This document shows positions 1 through 6,820 of a stretch of 10,578 nucleotides of DNA, in pieces. The stretch comes from DATHYU01 sp033722675 (GTDB lineage Bacteria; Actinomycetota; Acidimicrobiia; Spongiisociales; UBA11373). The stretch is from the NCBI GenBank assembly GCA_033722675.1, contig JAWVYO010000082.1:1-10578 (forward strand), read 5' to 3'. The notes under the pieces were generated by a model. The model saw nothing but the letters and a program-made list of their open reading frames with translations, was not told where the DNA came from and searched no databases. Both the position numbers and the translations under genes were made by a program. Position 1 is the stretch's first letter; every line of letters starts with the position of its first letter.

Positions 1-671
1 CCGGCGAGCTCTTCGAGGACCTCGAAGCCCTCGGGCGATCCGACGCCGCGTCCGCCTCCCACCACGACCGGTGCCGTGGCCAGCGTCATGCCCTCCGACA
101 GCACCTCGCGGTCCACCACCACGGTGCGGGCGACCGCGTCGCCGAGCGTCGCGTCGTACGGGCGGACCTCTGGTACGACCGGCGCCGGCTCGGGGTCGAC
201 GACGTTGGCGGCGAAGGACAGCAGCGCCGGCCCGGTCGCCTCCAGTTCGGCGTGCTCGTGGAGCGACCCGCCCCAGCGGACCCGCGTGACCGTCCATGGC
301 TCGCCGGGTTCGACGTCGAGAACGTTGGCCACCATCGGCAGGTCGAGCCGGGCGGCGGCGTGGGCGAGCACCTCGTTGCCGCGTTCGGTGCCGGGCGCCA
401 CGACGGCGGACCGGCCTCCGGCCGCCTCGGCGAGCACCGCGCCCCAGGCCTCGGGCCCGTAGTCGTCGATCAGGTCGTGGCGGGCGACGTGGACCGTCGA
501 GGCGCCGTGCTCGGCGGCCGTCGACCCGAGATGCTCGCCGATGCCGCCGACGATCAGCGCCTCGAGGGGCTCGCCGAGCGCCTCGGCGAGGCGTCGCGCC
601 CGGGTCGCCGCCTGCCAGGTGGTGGCGGGCGCACCGCCGCGATCGTGCTCGATCAGGACGAGGACCGACAT
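1..671 (-). CDS. etfA: Electron transfer flavoprotein alpha subunit (EtfA/FixB), N-terminal part
   Basis: The alpha subunit of the heterodimeric electron transfer flavoprotein takes electrons from a flavin dehydrogenase and passes them to the quinone pool through ETF-quinone oxidoreductase. About 223 residues are visible, and the gene runs off the left edge. The protein starts MSVLVLIEHDRG, as is usual for EtfA. The visible part covers the N-terminal Rossmann-like domain and ends just inside the FAD domain at VVVGGGRGVGSPEGFEVLEE, which is the EtfA pattern that opens the FAD-binding fold. The rest of the FAD site is outside the window. The ATG shares one base with the etfB stop (TGATG), so translation is probably coupled. 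A G-rich stretch about seven bases upstream can act as ribosome binding site. With etfB and the upstream dehydrogenase it forms one transcription unit. Confidence 0.93.
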   Translation of the reverse strand, partial: MSVLVLIEHDRGGAPATTWQAATRARRLAEALGEPLEALIVGGIGEHLGSTAAEHGASTVHVARHDLIDDYGPEAWGAVLAEAAGGRSAVVAPGTERGNEVLAHAAARLDLPMVANVLDVEPGEPWTVTRVRWGGSLHEHAELEATGPALLSFAANVVDPEPAPVVPEVRPYDATLGDAVARTVVVDREVLSEGMTLATAPVVVGGGRGVGSPEGFEVLEELA

Positions 672-1435
672 CACACCACCCCCAGTTCCTCGAGGACGTC
701 GACGACGGCGGGGGCGGCCTCGGGACCGGTCCCCAGCACCACCGTTTCGCTCACCTGTTCCTCCGGCCGCTCGAACCGCACCATCCGCTGGCCCCCGGCC
801 TCGGCGTCGATCTCGAACAGCTCGACCTCGACCTTCTTCGAGGCGAGGCGTCCCTTCAGCGTCGGGTACCGCGGCAGGTTGATGCCCTCCTTCACGCCGA
901 CGACGGCGGGGACCGGCAGGTGGTACACCTCGAAGCCGTTGCCCACGGCGCGGCGCGCCACGGCCACGTCCCCCTGCACCTCCAGGCCCTTCACGCCGTT
1001 GACGATGGGCCGATCGAGGTCGTGGGCGACACGGATGCCCACCTGATAGTTGCCGGCGTCGGCGGACTCGTTGCCGAACAGGATCAGGTCGAAGGCGCCG
1101 TCGCGTTCCTCGAGCCGTCGCACGGCCGTGGCGATCGCCGCCGCGGTGCGCTGGGGATCCCAATCGGACCCGTCGGTGGGCACGAGCACGGCCCGCTGGA
1201 CGCCGACGCTCGCGGCGTAGCGGAGCTGCTCCTCGGCCTCCGGTGGGCCGACGGTGAGCACCGTGCTCTCCCCGCCGTGGGCCTCGACCTGCTGCACCGC
1301 CTCCTCGACGGCGCACTCCTCGTGCGGGCTCGTCGTGAAGGCCAGGTGGGCCGTGTCGATGGCCCTCCCGTCGTCGGTGAGCAGGATGCGGGCGCCCGGC
1401 GCAGGCACCCGCTTCACACAGGCGAGGACCCGCAC
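671..1435 (-). CDS. etfB: Electron transfer flavoprotein beta subunit (EtfB/FixA)
   Basis: This is the beta subunit of the electron transfer flavoprotein, which binds AMP and docks the partner dehydrogenase. It has 254 residues, the normal family length. The N-terminus carries the VKRVP motif at residues 7-11. The AMP-binding region GNESADAGNYQVG lies at 121-133, and the family signature with LPRYPTLKG at 187-195 is followed by SKK at 199-201. The C-terminal helix ends in VLEELGVV. The start is GTG at 1435, chosen because EtfB proteins begin M-(K/R)-x-L-x-C-V-K. A GAAGG ribosome binding site sits six bases upstream, inside the end of the preceding gene. Only one base separates it from the stop of the dehydrogenase gene, and its own stop overlaps the etfA start. 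This suggests that EtfAB is the dedicated electron acceptor of that dehydrogenase. Confidence 0.95.
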   Translation of the reverse strand: MRVLACVKRVPAPGARILLTDDGRAIDTAHLAFTTSPHEECAVEEAVQQVEAHGGESTVLTVGPPEAEEQLRYAASVGVQRAVLVPTDGSDWDPQRTAAAIATAVRRLEERDGAFDLILFGNESADAGNYQVGIRVAHDLDRPIVNGVKGLEVQGDVAVARRAVGNGFEVYHLPVPAVVGVKEGINLPRYPTLKGRLASKKVEVELFEIDAEAGGQRMVRFERPEEQVSETVVLGTGPEAAPAVVDVLEELGVV

Positions 1436-1436
1436 G

Positions 1437-3962
1437 TCAGGCCTTCATCCGCTCGTCGTCGGGGTCGAACAGCGGCTGGCTGCCGACGCGGGCGACGGTG
1501 ACCGGATACGTCTCGTTCATGTACATCACCTGCAGCGACCGGCCCTCCTGTGCGTACTCCGGCGGCAGGTAGGCCATGAGCAGGTAGGCACCGAGCGACG
1601 GCCCCGACCCGGCGGTCGTGACCCGCGAGGGGCGGCCCTTGGCGTCCACGATCCGCTCCCCCTCGAGGGTGAGGATCGGCTCGTTGCCGCCCGTCGGGTA
1701 CCGCTTGACGCCCGACTCGGAGGTGTGGTCGTCCATCGTGAGGGTGCAGAGGACGGCGGCCGGGTCCTCCTCCCGCGCCTGCAGGTAGGCCGCTTTGCCG
1801 ATGAAGTCGGCCTGCTTGACCCGCGGCCGGGCGAGACCGGCCTCGACGGGGGTGTACTCGGACTCGAGCTCCGCCCCCATGAGGCGGTAGCCCTTCTCGA
1901 TGCGTCCCGTCGTGCCGTAGACGCCGATGCCCGCCGGCCGCACCTCGAACTCCTGGCCCGCCTCCCACAGCGTGTCCCACAGGCGCAAGCCGTGCTGCAT
2001 CGGCGTGTAGACCTCGAAGCCGCTCTCGCCCACGTAGGAGATCCGGAACATCGTCACGGGGATGCCGTCGACGAGCGTGTCCTGCACCGTGGCGTAGGGG
2101 AACGCATCCTGGGAGAGGTCCGCCTCGCAGACCTTCGAGAGCAGATCGATCGCCTTCGGGCCCCAGACCCCGATCGTGGTCATGGCCGAGGTGCGGTTCT
2201 CGAAGTGCACCGAGCCGTCGTCGGGCAGGTTCGTGCGGAACCAGTACTCGTCTCGGCCGCCGTCGAAGGCGCCCGTGACCACGCGGAAGCGATCGTCGGC
2301 GAGCCGCAGGACCGTGAGATCGGAGCGGAATCCGCCGCCGGGCTCGAGGACCGGCGTGTAGATGGCGCTGCCGACCGGGCGGTCGCACTTGTTCACCGTC
2401 ATCATCTCGATGTAGTCGACCACCCCGGGCCCGGACACGTCGAAGATCTGGAAGGCCGTGAGGTCGACCATGGCGACCTTCTCGCGCATGTGGAGGTGCT
2501 CGCCGAGGATGATCGGCGACCACCACCGGCGGTCCCACTCGTGCTCGCGATCGGGGATACCGTATCGCTCGACCAGCTCCGCGTTGGACTCGTACCACTG
2601 GGGCCGCTCCCAGCCCCGGGCGTCGTAGAAGACCGCGCCGAGCTCCTCCTCGCGCGCCGCGAAGGGCGCCCGGTTCATGCCCCGCTCCGTCTCCCACTGC
2701 TCCCTGGGGTGGACGATGCCGTAGGTCTTGTTGAAGTGCTCGGCCGCGCGGGCGAGGACGTGGTGCTCCGTCTTCTCGTGGGGGTAGAAGCGGGCGATGT
2801 CGGAGCCGTGGGGATCGGCGATGTGGGGGTACCCGTGCGTCATCCACTCGGCCATGAGCTGACCGATCGCCGGGCCCTCCTTGATCCACACCGCGGCCGC
2901 CGACCAGAGGTTCTCCACCTCCACGGTCTCGCCGAGCACGGGCATGGCGTCTGGGGTGAGCGAGAGCAGCCCGTTGATGGCGTAGCGGATCTCGGCGGTC
3001 TCGAGGATGCCGCCCATGATCTCGAGGGCGTCCTCGAGCTGGGGGTCGAAGTCCTCCTGGGTGAAGGGCATCTCCGTGGGCGACAGCGCCGCCTCGTCGT
3101 TCGAGGGGATCTCGTCGGGGTGGTGGAAGATCGGGCGGTGCGCGTAGGAGCCCACCTCCATCGAGCCGGCCGACTGGCGCTCGTACATGAAGGTGTCCAT
3201 GTCGCGCACGATCGGATACCCGATCTCGTTGCCGGTGGCCTGCAGGACGTCGATGGGTCCGACGTCGGCCATCTGATGCACGGCCGGGGTGAGGGGGATC
3301 GACGCACCGGCCATCTCGGCGATCCGCGGGCTCCACACGCCGCACGCGACGACCACGTGGTCGGCCTCGATGCGGCCCTTGTCGGTCACCACCGCCGAGA
3401 TGCGCGGCCGCTTGTGGGGCACGGACTCCGTCTCGAGGTCGAGGACCTCGGTGGTGCCGAACACCTGCAGCGCTCCCATGTCGCGCGCCTTGTCACGCAT
3501 GTGGGTGCCGTAGCCGAGCGAGTCGACCACCGAGACACTCGGCGTGTAGAAGCCGCCGACGATCACGTCCTCCTCGATGAAGGGGACGAGCTCCTTGATC
3601 TCGGCGGGCGTGACGAGGGTCGCCTCGATGCCGTAGGCCTTCGCCGACGTCATCCGGCGTCGCAGCTCCTCCATCCGCTCCTCGGTGCGCGCCACCTCGA
3701 TGCCGCCGCACTCGGTGTTGAACCCGGCCTCCTCGTACTGGCGCTGGCTCTCGACGGTGAGCTCGGCCATCTCCCGGTTGTGGTCCGTCGGGAAGATGAA
3801 GTTCGAGGCGTGCCCCGTGGAACCGCCGGGGTTCGGGAGCGGCCCCTTGTCGAGGAGCACGATGTCCGTCCACCCCATGTCGGCGAGATGGCCGACGATG
3901 GAGTTGCCGACGATGCCGGCGCCGATGACGACGACCTCGGCACGGGTGGGGAATGCACTCAC
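1437..3962 (-). CDS. Dimethylglycine dehydrogenase-like FAD enzyme with C-terminal GcvT (folate) module
   Basis: This enzyme probably oxidises an N-methyl group of dimethylglycine, or a close relative such as sarcosine, and captures the carbon on tetrahydrofolate as methylene-THF. It has 841 residues, the usual size of bacterial DMG dehydrogenase/oxidase. Domains in order are a DAO-type FAD domain (about 8-370) with dinucleotide motif GAGIVG at 14-19, an FAO_M linker domain (about 373-430), GCV_T (about 435-715) and GCV_T_C (about 735-835). The stretch PGGSTGHASNF places His51 where the family attaches FAD covalently. His229 and Tyr260 lie close to the active-site His and Tyr described for Arthrobacter DMG oxidase. 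Asp548, in GGGFRSDLTV, matches the folate-site Asp of GcvT proteins. The start is GTG with a strong GGAG-type ribosome binding site (3967-3976). The etfBA genes that follow directly favour a dehydrogenase over an oxygen-using oxidase. The exact substrate is not provable from sequence. Confidence 0.88.
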   Translation of the reverse strand: MSAFPTRAEVVVIGAGIVGNSIVGHLADMGWTDIVLLDKGPLPNPGGSTGHASNFIFPTDHNREMAELTVESQRQYEEAGFNTECGGIEVARTEERMEELRRRMTSAKAYGIEATLVTPAEIKELVPFIEEDVIVGGFYTPSVSVVDSLGYGTHMRDKARDMGALQVFGTTEVLDLETESVPHKRPRISAVVTDKGRIEADHVVVACGVWSPRIAEMAGASIPLTPAVHQMADVGPIDVLQATGNEIGYPIVRDMDTFMYERQSAGSMEVGSYAHRPIFHHPDEIPSNDEAALSPTEMPFTQEDFDPQLEDALEIMGGILETAEIRYAINGLLSLTPDAMPVLGETVEVENLWSAAAVWIKEGPAIGQLMAEWMTHGYPHIADPHGSDIARFYPHEKTEHHVLARAAEHFNKTYGIVHPREQWETERGMNRAPFAAREEELGAVFYDARGWERPQWYESNAELVERYGIPDREHEWDRRWWSPIILGEHLHMREKVAMVDLTAFQIFDVSGPGVVDYIEMMTVNKCDRPVGSAIYTPVLEPGGGFRSDLTVLRLADDRFRVVTGAFDGGRDEYWFRTNLPDDGSVHFENRTSAMTTIGVWGPKAIDLLSKVCEADLSQDAFPYATVQDTLVDGIPVTMFRISYVGESGFEVYTPMQHGLRLWDTLWEAGQEFEVRPAGIGVYGTTGRIEKGYRLMGAELESEYTPVEAGLARPRVKQADFIGKAAYLQAREEDPAAVLCTLTMDDHTSESGVKRYPTGGNEPILTLEGERIVDAKGRPSRVTTAGSGPSLGAYLLMAYLPPEYAQEGRSLQVMYMNETYPVTVARVGSQPLFDPDDERMKA

Positions 3963-3980
3963 CGGAGCTCCTCTCCTGGC

Positions 3981-4002
3981 GACAACTGATATATCATGAG
4001 TC
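3981..4002. promoter_or_regulatory. Palindromic operator candidate for the divergent GntR/FCD regulator
   Basis: The perfect 10-base palindrome TGATATATCA lies at 3987-3996. Its dyad extends to a second symmetric pair, GAC at 3981-3983 and GTC at 4000-4002, separated from the core by three unpaired bases on each side. It is an AT-rich island in a very GC-rich window, in the only gap between the divergently read GntR gene and the dehydrogenase operon. FCD-type GntR regulators bind short AT-rich palindromes as dimers and often control the gene next door, so this is the natural site for autoregulation and for control of the dehydrogenase operon. Binding itself is inferred. Confidence 0.5.
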
Positions 4003-4026
4003 TACGAACTCGACACGAGACGTCAA
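3999..4026 (-). promoter_or_regulatory. Candidate sigma-70-type promoter of the dehydrogenase-etfBA operon
   Basis: On the minus strand, TTGACG (4026-4021, five of six matches to the -35 consensus) is followed after 16 bases by TAGACT (4004-3999, four of six matches to the -10 consensus). Transcription would start near 3992, leaving a leader of about 30 bases before the GTG start. The predicted start falls in the middle of the palindrome at 3987-3996, an arrangement expected for a repressor-controlled promoter. The call rests on motif matching only. Confidence 0.4.
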
Positions 4027-4030
4027 ACCG

Positions 4031-4663
4031 ATGACCGCACCGCCCACACCCAGCCAGGCAGACCTCGCCTACGAGGCGGTCCGCGACCTGCTCGTGCGCC
4101 TCGAGATCGCCCCCGGCGCCCCCATCGTCGAGTCCGAGCTCATGGAGCGCACCGGGTTCGGCCGCACCCCGCTGCGGGAGGCCCTCAACCGGCTGGAGTC
4201 CGAGCGGCTCGTCCGGATCTTCTCGCGCCGCGGCACCTTCGCCGCCGGCATCGACCTCGCCGACCTCGCCCTGATCACCGACCTCCGCGAGGAGCTCGAG
4301 GCCCACGCCGCCGAACGGGCCGCCGAGCGGGCCACCACCGCCGACCGCGAGGTCCTCGCCGGCCTCGCCGGCGAGATCGGCACCGGCGACCCGGAGGCGG
4401 AGATGGCCCTCGACACCGAGATCCACCGGGCCATCTACCGCGCGGCCCACAACCACTTCCTCGAGGAGACGGCGGGCCGGTACTACAACCTCTCGATGCG
4501 GGTCTGGCGGCTCTACATGGACCGCCTCCCCGACATCGACGCCCACATCGACGAGCACCGCGACCTCCTCGACGCCATCGTCGCCGGCGAGGCCGAACGC
4601 GCCGGGAGCCTCGCCCGCGCCCACGTCCGCAGCTTCGAGACGGCGGTGCGAGCCCTGCTCTAG
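4031..4663 (+). CDS. GntR-family transcriptional regulator, FCD (FadR-type) subfamily
   Basis: This is a DNA-binding regulator of 210 residues, a normal length for the FCD subfamily. Residues 8-73 form the winged helix-turn-helix; the recognition region is TGFGRTPLREALNRLE (41-56), matching the typical GntR pattern of S-R-T-P-V-R-E-A-L. Residues about 78-205 form the all-helical FCD effector domain. Its four expected metal ligands are visible: Asp128 and His132 in DTEIH, His176 in EHRDLL, and His198. The start was set at ATG 4031, because the protein then begins shortly before the GntR domain; an in-frame upstream ATG at 3953 would overlap the divergent gene. No strong ribosome binding site precedes it. 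The gene is divergent from the dehydrogenase-etfBA operon across a 68-base gap with a palindrome. It probably senses a carboxylated metabolite of that pathway, which is an inference. Confidence 0.9.
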   Translation: MTAPPTPSQADLAYEAVRDLLVRLEIAPGAPIVESELMERTGFGRTPLREALNRLESERLVRIFSRRGTFAAGIDLADLALITDLREELEAHAAERAAERATTADREVLAGLAGEIGTGDPEAEMALDTEIHRAIYRAAHNHFLEETAGRYYNLSMRVWRLYMDRLPDIDAHIDEHRDLLDAIVAGEAERAGSLARAHVRSFETAVRALL

Positions 4664-4675
4664 GGCGCCCGGGCA

Positions 4676-4688
4676 CCCCGCTTCGGGG
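4676..4688 (+). terminator. Weak hairpin after the GntR gene
   Basis: CCCCG (4676-4680) can pair with CGGGG (4684-4688) around a three-base loop, 12 bases after the regulator's stop codon. No T-run follows, and the flanking bases pair only in part. It may be a weak terminator or attenuator between the regulator and the downstream membrane protein gene, or chance in GC-rich DNA. Confidence 0.22.
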
Positions 4689-4747
4689 CACCAGTACGTG
4701 CCGAACACATCCTGGAACCCGACCGACGCTTCCGGGTCAAATCGGTG

Positions 4748-4782
4748 GAACGACTCCCACAACGGGACGTCGAACGACTCCC
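4748..4782 (+). repeat. 11-base direct repeat in the leader of the membrane protein gene
   Basis: GAACGACTCCC occurs at 4748-4758 and again at 4772-4782, a centre-to-centre distance of 24 bases. The second copy ends immediately before the ribosome binding site of the membrane protein gene. It could be a tandem binding site for a regulator or RNA-binding factor, or a small local duplication. The rest of the 132-base gap (4664-4795) shows no convincing -35/-10 pair. Confidence 0.45.
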
Positions 4783-4790
4783 GAGGAGGG
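4783..4790 (+). promoter_or_regulatory. Ribosome binding site fixing the start of the membrane protein
   Basis: GAGGAGGG is a near-ideal Shine-Dalgarno sequence five bases before GTG 4796. It decides the start against an in-frame GTG at 4745, which would add 17 residues encoded largely by the two direct repeats and lacks a comparable site. Confidence 0.75.
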
Positions 4791-4795
4791 AAACA

Positions 4796-5446
4796 GTGAG
4801 TGATTTCTTCGACACGTTCACGGCAGAGCTCAAGCAGCTCGGCAGTGACGCCGCCGAATGGGGTGTCAAGATCCTCGTCGCCCTGGTGGTGCTCATCGTC
4901 GGCCGGTGGATCATCAAGATCGTCCGGAACTGGATCGAAAAGGCCCTCGACACCGATGCGGTGAAGACCGTGTTCGAGAAGTCGGGTGTGACGCAGGCGC
5001 TGGCTCCGTCCGGCCGGTCGGCGGCTGCCCTCGTGGGCACCATCGCCTACGCCGCGATGATGCTCGTCCTGTTCCTGATCGTCGCGCGAATCCTCGACGT
5101 CCCCGAGATCACGTCGCTCCTCGAGCGCCTCATCGCCGTCCTCCCGCTGATCATCGTGGCGGTCGTCCTGGTGATCATCGCGTCGGCGGTGGCGTCCTTC
5201 GTCGCCGATCTCGTCGCCCCCTTCGCCGAGCGGCGGAACATCGGATGGCTGACCACGGCCGTCCGGGTGTTCATCCTCCTCTTCGGCGTCCTCGCGGCGA
5301 TGGACCTCCTGGACATCCGCTTCGCCGAGGACCTCGTGAAGATCGTCACGGCCGCCGCGGGCATCGCCTTCGCAGTCGCCTTCGGCGTCGGCGGCATCGA
5401 CACCGCCAAGGAGTGGTGGGCGCGCTACGCGCGGCCCCGCGCCTAG
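4796..5446 (+). CDS. Small membrane protein of the mechanosensitive-channel-like TM-helix family
   Basis: This is a predicted inner-membrane protein of 216 residues with no signal peptide. A short amphipathic N-terminus is followed by about five hydrophobic segments at roughly 23-43, 77-99, 111-140, 152-172 and 180-200. The last segment, with AAAGIAFAVAFGVGGIDTAKEW (184-205), matches the end of the conserved TM-helix repeat (PF05552) found in MscS-related and CmpX-like proteins, where a Gly/Ala-rich helix leads into a D-x-A-K motif. It lacks the beta domain and long cytoplasmic part of a full MscS channel, so channel activity is not certain. The start is GTG, supported by a strong ribosome binding site. 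It follows the GntR gene on the same strand after 132 bases and is convergent with the M24 gene. Nothing in its sequence links it to amine breakdown, although betaine-type solutes and osmotic stress are related subjects. Confidence 0.75.
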   Translation: MSDFFDTFTAELKQLGSDAAEWGVKILVALVVLIVGRWIIKIVRNWIEKALDTDAVKTVFEKSGVTQALAPSGRSAAALVGTIAYAAMMLVLFLIVARILDVPEITSLLERLIAVLPLIIVAVVLVIIASAVASFVADLVAPFAERRNIGWLTTAVRVFILLFGVLAAMDLLDIRFAEDLVKIVTAAAGIAFAVAFGVGGIDTAKEWWARYARPRA

Positions 5447-5453
5447 CCGGACT

Positions 5454-5499
5454 CGCGCCGATCGACGGGACGGTCCTCCGGGACCGTCCCTTCGGCGCG
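5454..5499. terminator. Two-way hairpin terminator between convergent genes
   Basis: A perfect 10-base stem, GGGACGGTCC (5467-5476) with GGACCGTCCC (5481-5490), closes a four-base TCCG loop. A further outer stem pairs CGCGCCGA (5454-5461) with TCGGCGCG (5492-5499) across a small asymmetric bulge. The structure lies in the 54-base gap between the stops of the plus-strand membrane protein gene and the minus-strand M24 gene, so it can serve both. There is no clear T-run on either strand, as is common for GC-rich actinobacterial terminators. Confidence 0.75.
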
Positions 5500-5500
5500 T

Positions 5501-6817
5501 TCAGGCGAGGAGGGCGTCTTCGAAGGGGAAGTCGCTGAGGAGCTCGACACCGGTCTCGGTGATCAGGACCTGCTCCTCCAGCTTCACGCCCTCGGCGCCC
5601 CCCTGCTCACCGATGAAGCTCTCCACACAGAGGGTCATGCCGGGCTCGATCACCCCGTCGTAGCCGGCATCGGGGAAGTCGGCACGGTGGTAGAGGTAGG
5701 GGTACTCGCCGGTCATCCCGACGCCGTGGGCCGACAGGTAGTAACGGTGCTCGAAGAACCGCTGGGGGATCTCCCACGCCTCCTCGGCGTACTCGCGAAA
5801 GGTCATGCCGGGCCGGAGGATCCCGATGTTGTGATGCACCTGCTCCCACGCCGCCCGGTACACCTCACGCTGGAGCGGCGTGGGTGCGGCGGGACCGGCG
5901 TGGAAGGTCCGGGAGAAGTCGGCGTAGTAGCCGTGACAGCCGACGACATCGGTGTCGAGCGCCACCAGCTCGTTCGGTTGGATGACGCGCGGCGAGCTCT
6001 CCTGGAACCACGGGTTGGTGCGGGGACCCGACGTCAGCAGCCGCGTCTCGACGTAGTCGGCGTCGCGGGCGATCACCGCATGATGGAGGACGGCCCACAG
6101 CTCGTTCTCGGTGATGCCCGGGCGGAGCGCCGCCCGCAGCTCGGCGACGCCCGCCTCCGTGGCGCGCAGCGACGCCCGGATGCAGGCAAGCTCCTCGTCG
6201 GACTTGATGCAGCGAGCCATCTCCACCGGCTCCTGCGCGTCGACCAGGCGGAACCCGTGCTCGGCCAGGGCCATGGCCGCCCCGGCGTTGATCCGCTCCA
6301 CGCCGACGGTCACCCCCGCGCCGACGAGCTCCCGCAGCGTCGCCGCCGTCGTGGCGGCCCAGCCCCGCTCGCGTTCGACGATCCCGGGCCCGGCGGCCAC
6401 GAACGACGCGGTGACCGCCGCGCGGACCTCGTCGATGGTCTCCAGCCCCTCCCCCAGGTGCTCGGCGCCGGTGAACTCGTGGAGGACGACGGGGCCGTCG
6501 GCGGTCACGACCAGGTAGCGCGCCGGGTTCCGGGAGGTGAAGACCTGCATGTTCCGGGCGCCCGTGGCGTAGCGGATGTTCACCGGGTCGAACAGCAGAC
6601 ATGCCGCGATGTCGCGGCGCCGCATCTCCGCCCGGACGCGTTCCAGGCGGTACCGGCGCACCGCCGCCAGATCGACGTCGTCGGTGGCGCGCTCGAGACG
6701 GACGCCCAGCCCGCCGGTCTCCTCCGGCGGACGGCGATGCCAGAGGGTGAGGCGCTGGCCCGACGGCCCTGCGAACACCTCGGGATCCGGCGCCGCGGCG
6801 TGCCAGTCGAGCTCCAT
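5501..6817 (-). CDS. M24-family (pita-bread fold) metalloprotein resembling DMSP lyase DddP
   Basis: This protein of 438 residues belongs to the creatinase/prolidase-like M24 fold: an N-terminal creatinase domain (about 50-200) and a C-terminal metal-binding domain (about 205-435). Blocks such as LLFDPVNIRYATGARNMQ (74-91), ETRLLTSGPRTNPWFQE (257-273) and PRVIQPNELVALDTD (276-290) closely resemble DddP as recalled from family knowledge. All six DddP metal ligands have counterparts at a constant offset of seven: Asp288, Asp290, Asp300, His364, Glu399 and Glu414. However, Gly370 replaces the catalytic Asp377 of DddP, so DMSP cleavage is doubtful. Xaa-Pro peptidase, creatinase-like or ectoine hydrolase-like activity on another methylated compound remains possible. 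It starts at ATG with a poor ribosome binding site, three bases after the CBS gene, which suggests coupled translation. It is the last gene of the corrinoid methyltransferase operon. The substrate is unknown. Confidence 0.85.
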   Translation of the reverse strand: MELDWHAAAPDPEVFAGPSGQRLTLWHRRPPEETGGLGVRLERATDDVDLAAVRRYRLERVRAEMRRRDIAACLLFDPVNIRYATGARNMQVFTSRNPARYLVVTADGPVVLHEFTGAEHLGEGLETIDEVRAAVTASFVAAGPGIVERERGWAATTAATLRELVGAGVTVGVERINAGAAMALAEHGFRLVDAQEPVEMARCIKSDEELACIRASLRATEAGVAELRAALRPGITENELWAVLHHAVIARDADYVETRLLTSGPRTNPWFQESSPRVIQPNELVALDTDVVGCHGYYADFSRTFHAGPAAPTPLQREVYRAAWEQVHHNIGILRPGMTFREYAEEAWEIPQRFFEHRYYLSAHGVGMTGEYPYLYHRADFPDAGYDGVIEPGMTLCVESFIGEQGGAEGVKLEEQVLITETGVELLSDFPFEDALLA

Positions 6818-6820
6818 GGC

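Noticed and set aside
1254..3989. A 911-codon open frame on the plus strand opposite the dehydrogenase and etfB genes
   Set aside because: It is the mirror of well-supported genes in GC-rich DNA; its translation is rich in Arg, Asp, His, Val and Leu with no recognisable domain and no good ribosome binding site.
3953..4030. An upstream ATG at 3953 for the GntR gene
   Set aside because: The 26 extra residues would be encoded across the palindrome and the start of the divergent gene and precede the normal beginning of a GntR domain.
4714..4738. An ECF-type promoter (GGAAC, 16 bases, GGTC) before the membrane protein gene
   Set aside because: Only the -35 half matches the consensus; the -10 half lacks GTT and the spacing is not persuasive.
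5501..6817. Calling the M24 gene a DMSP lyase (dddP)
   Set aside because: The metal ligands match, but the position of the catalytic Asp377 is Gly370, so the specific function is not supported.
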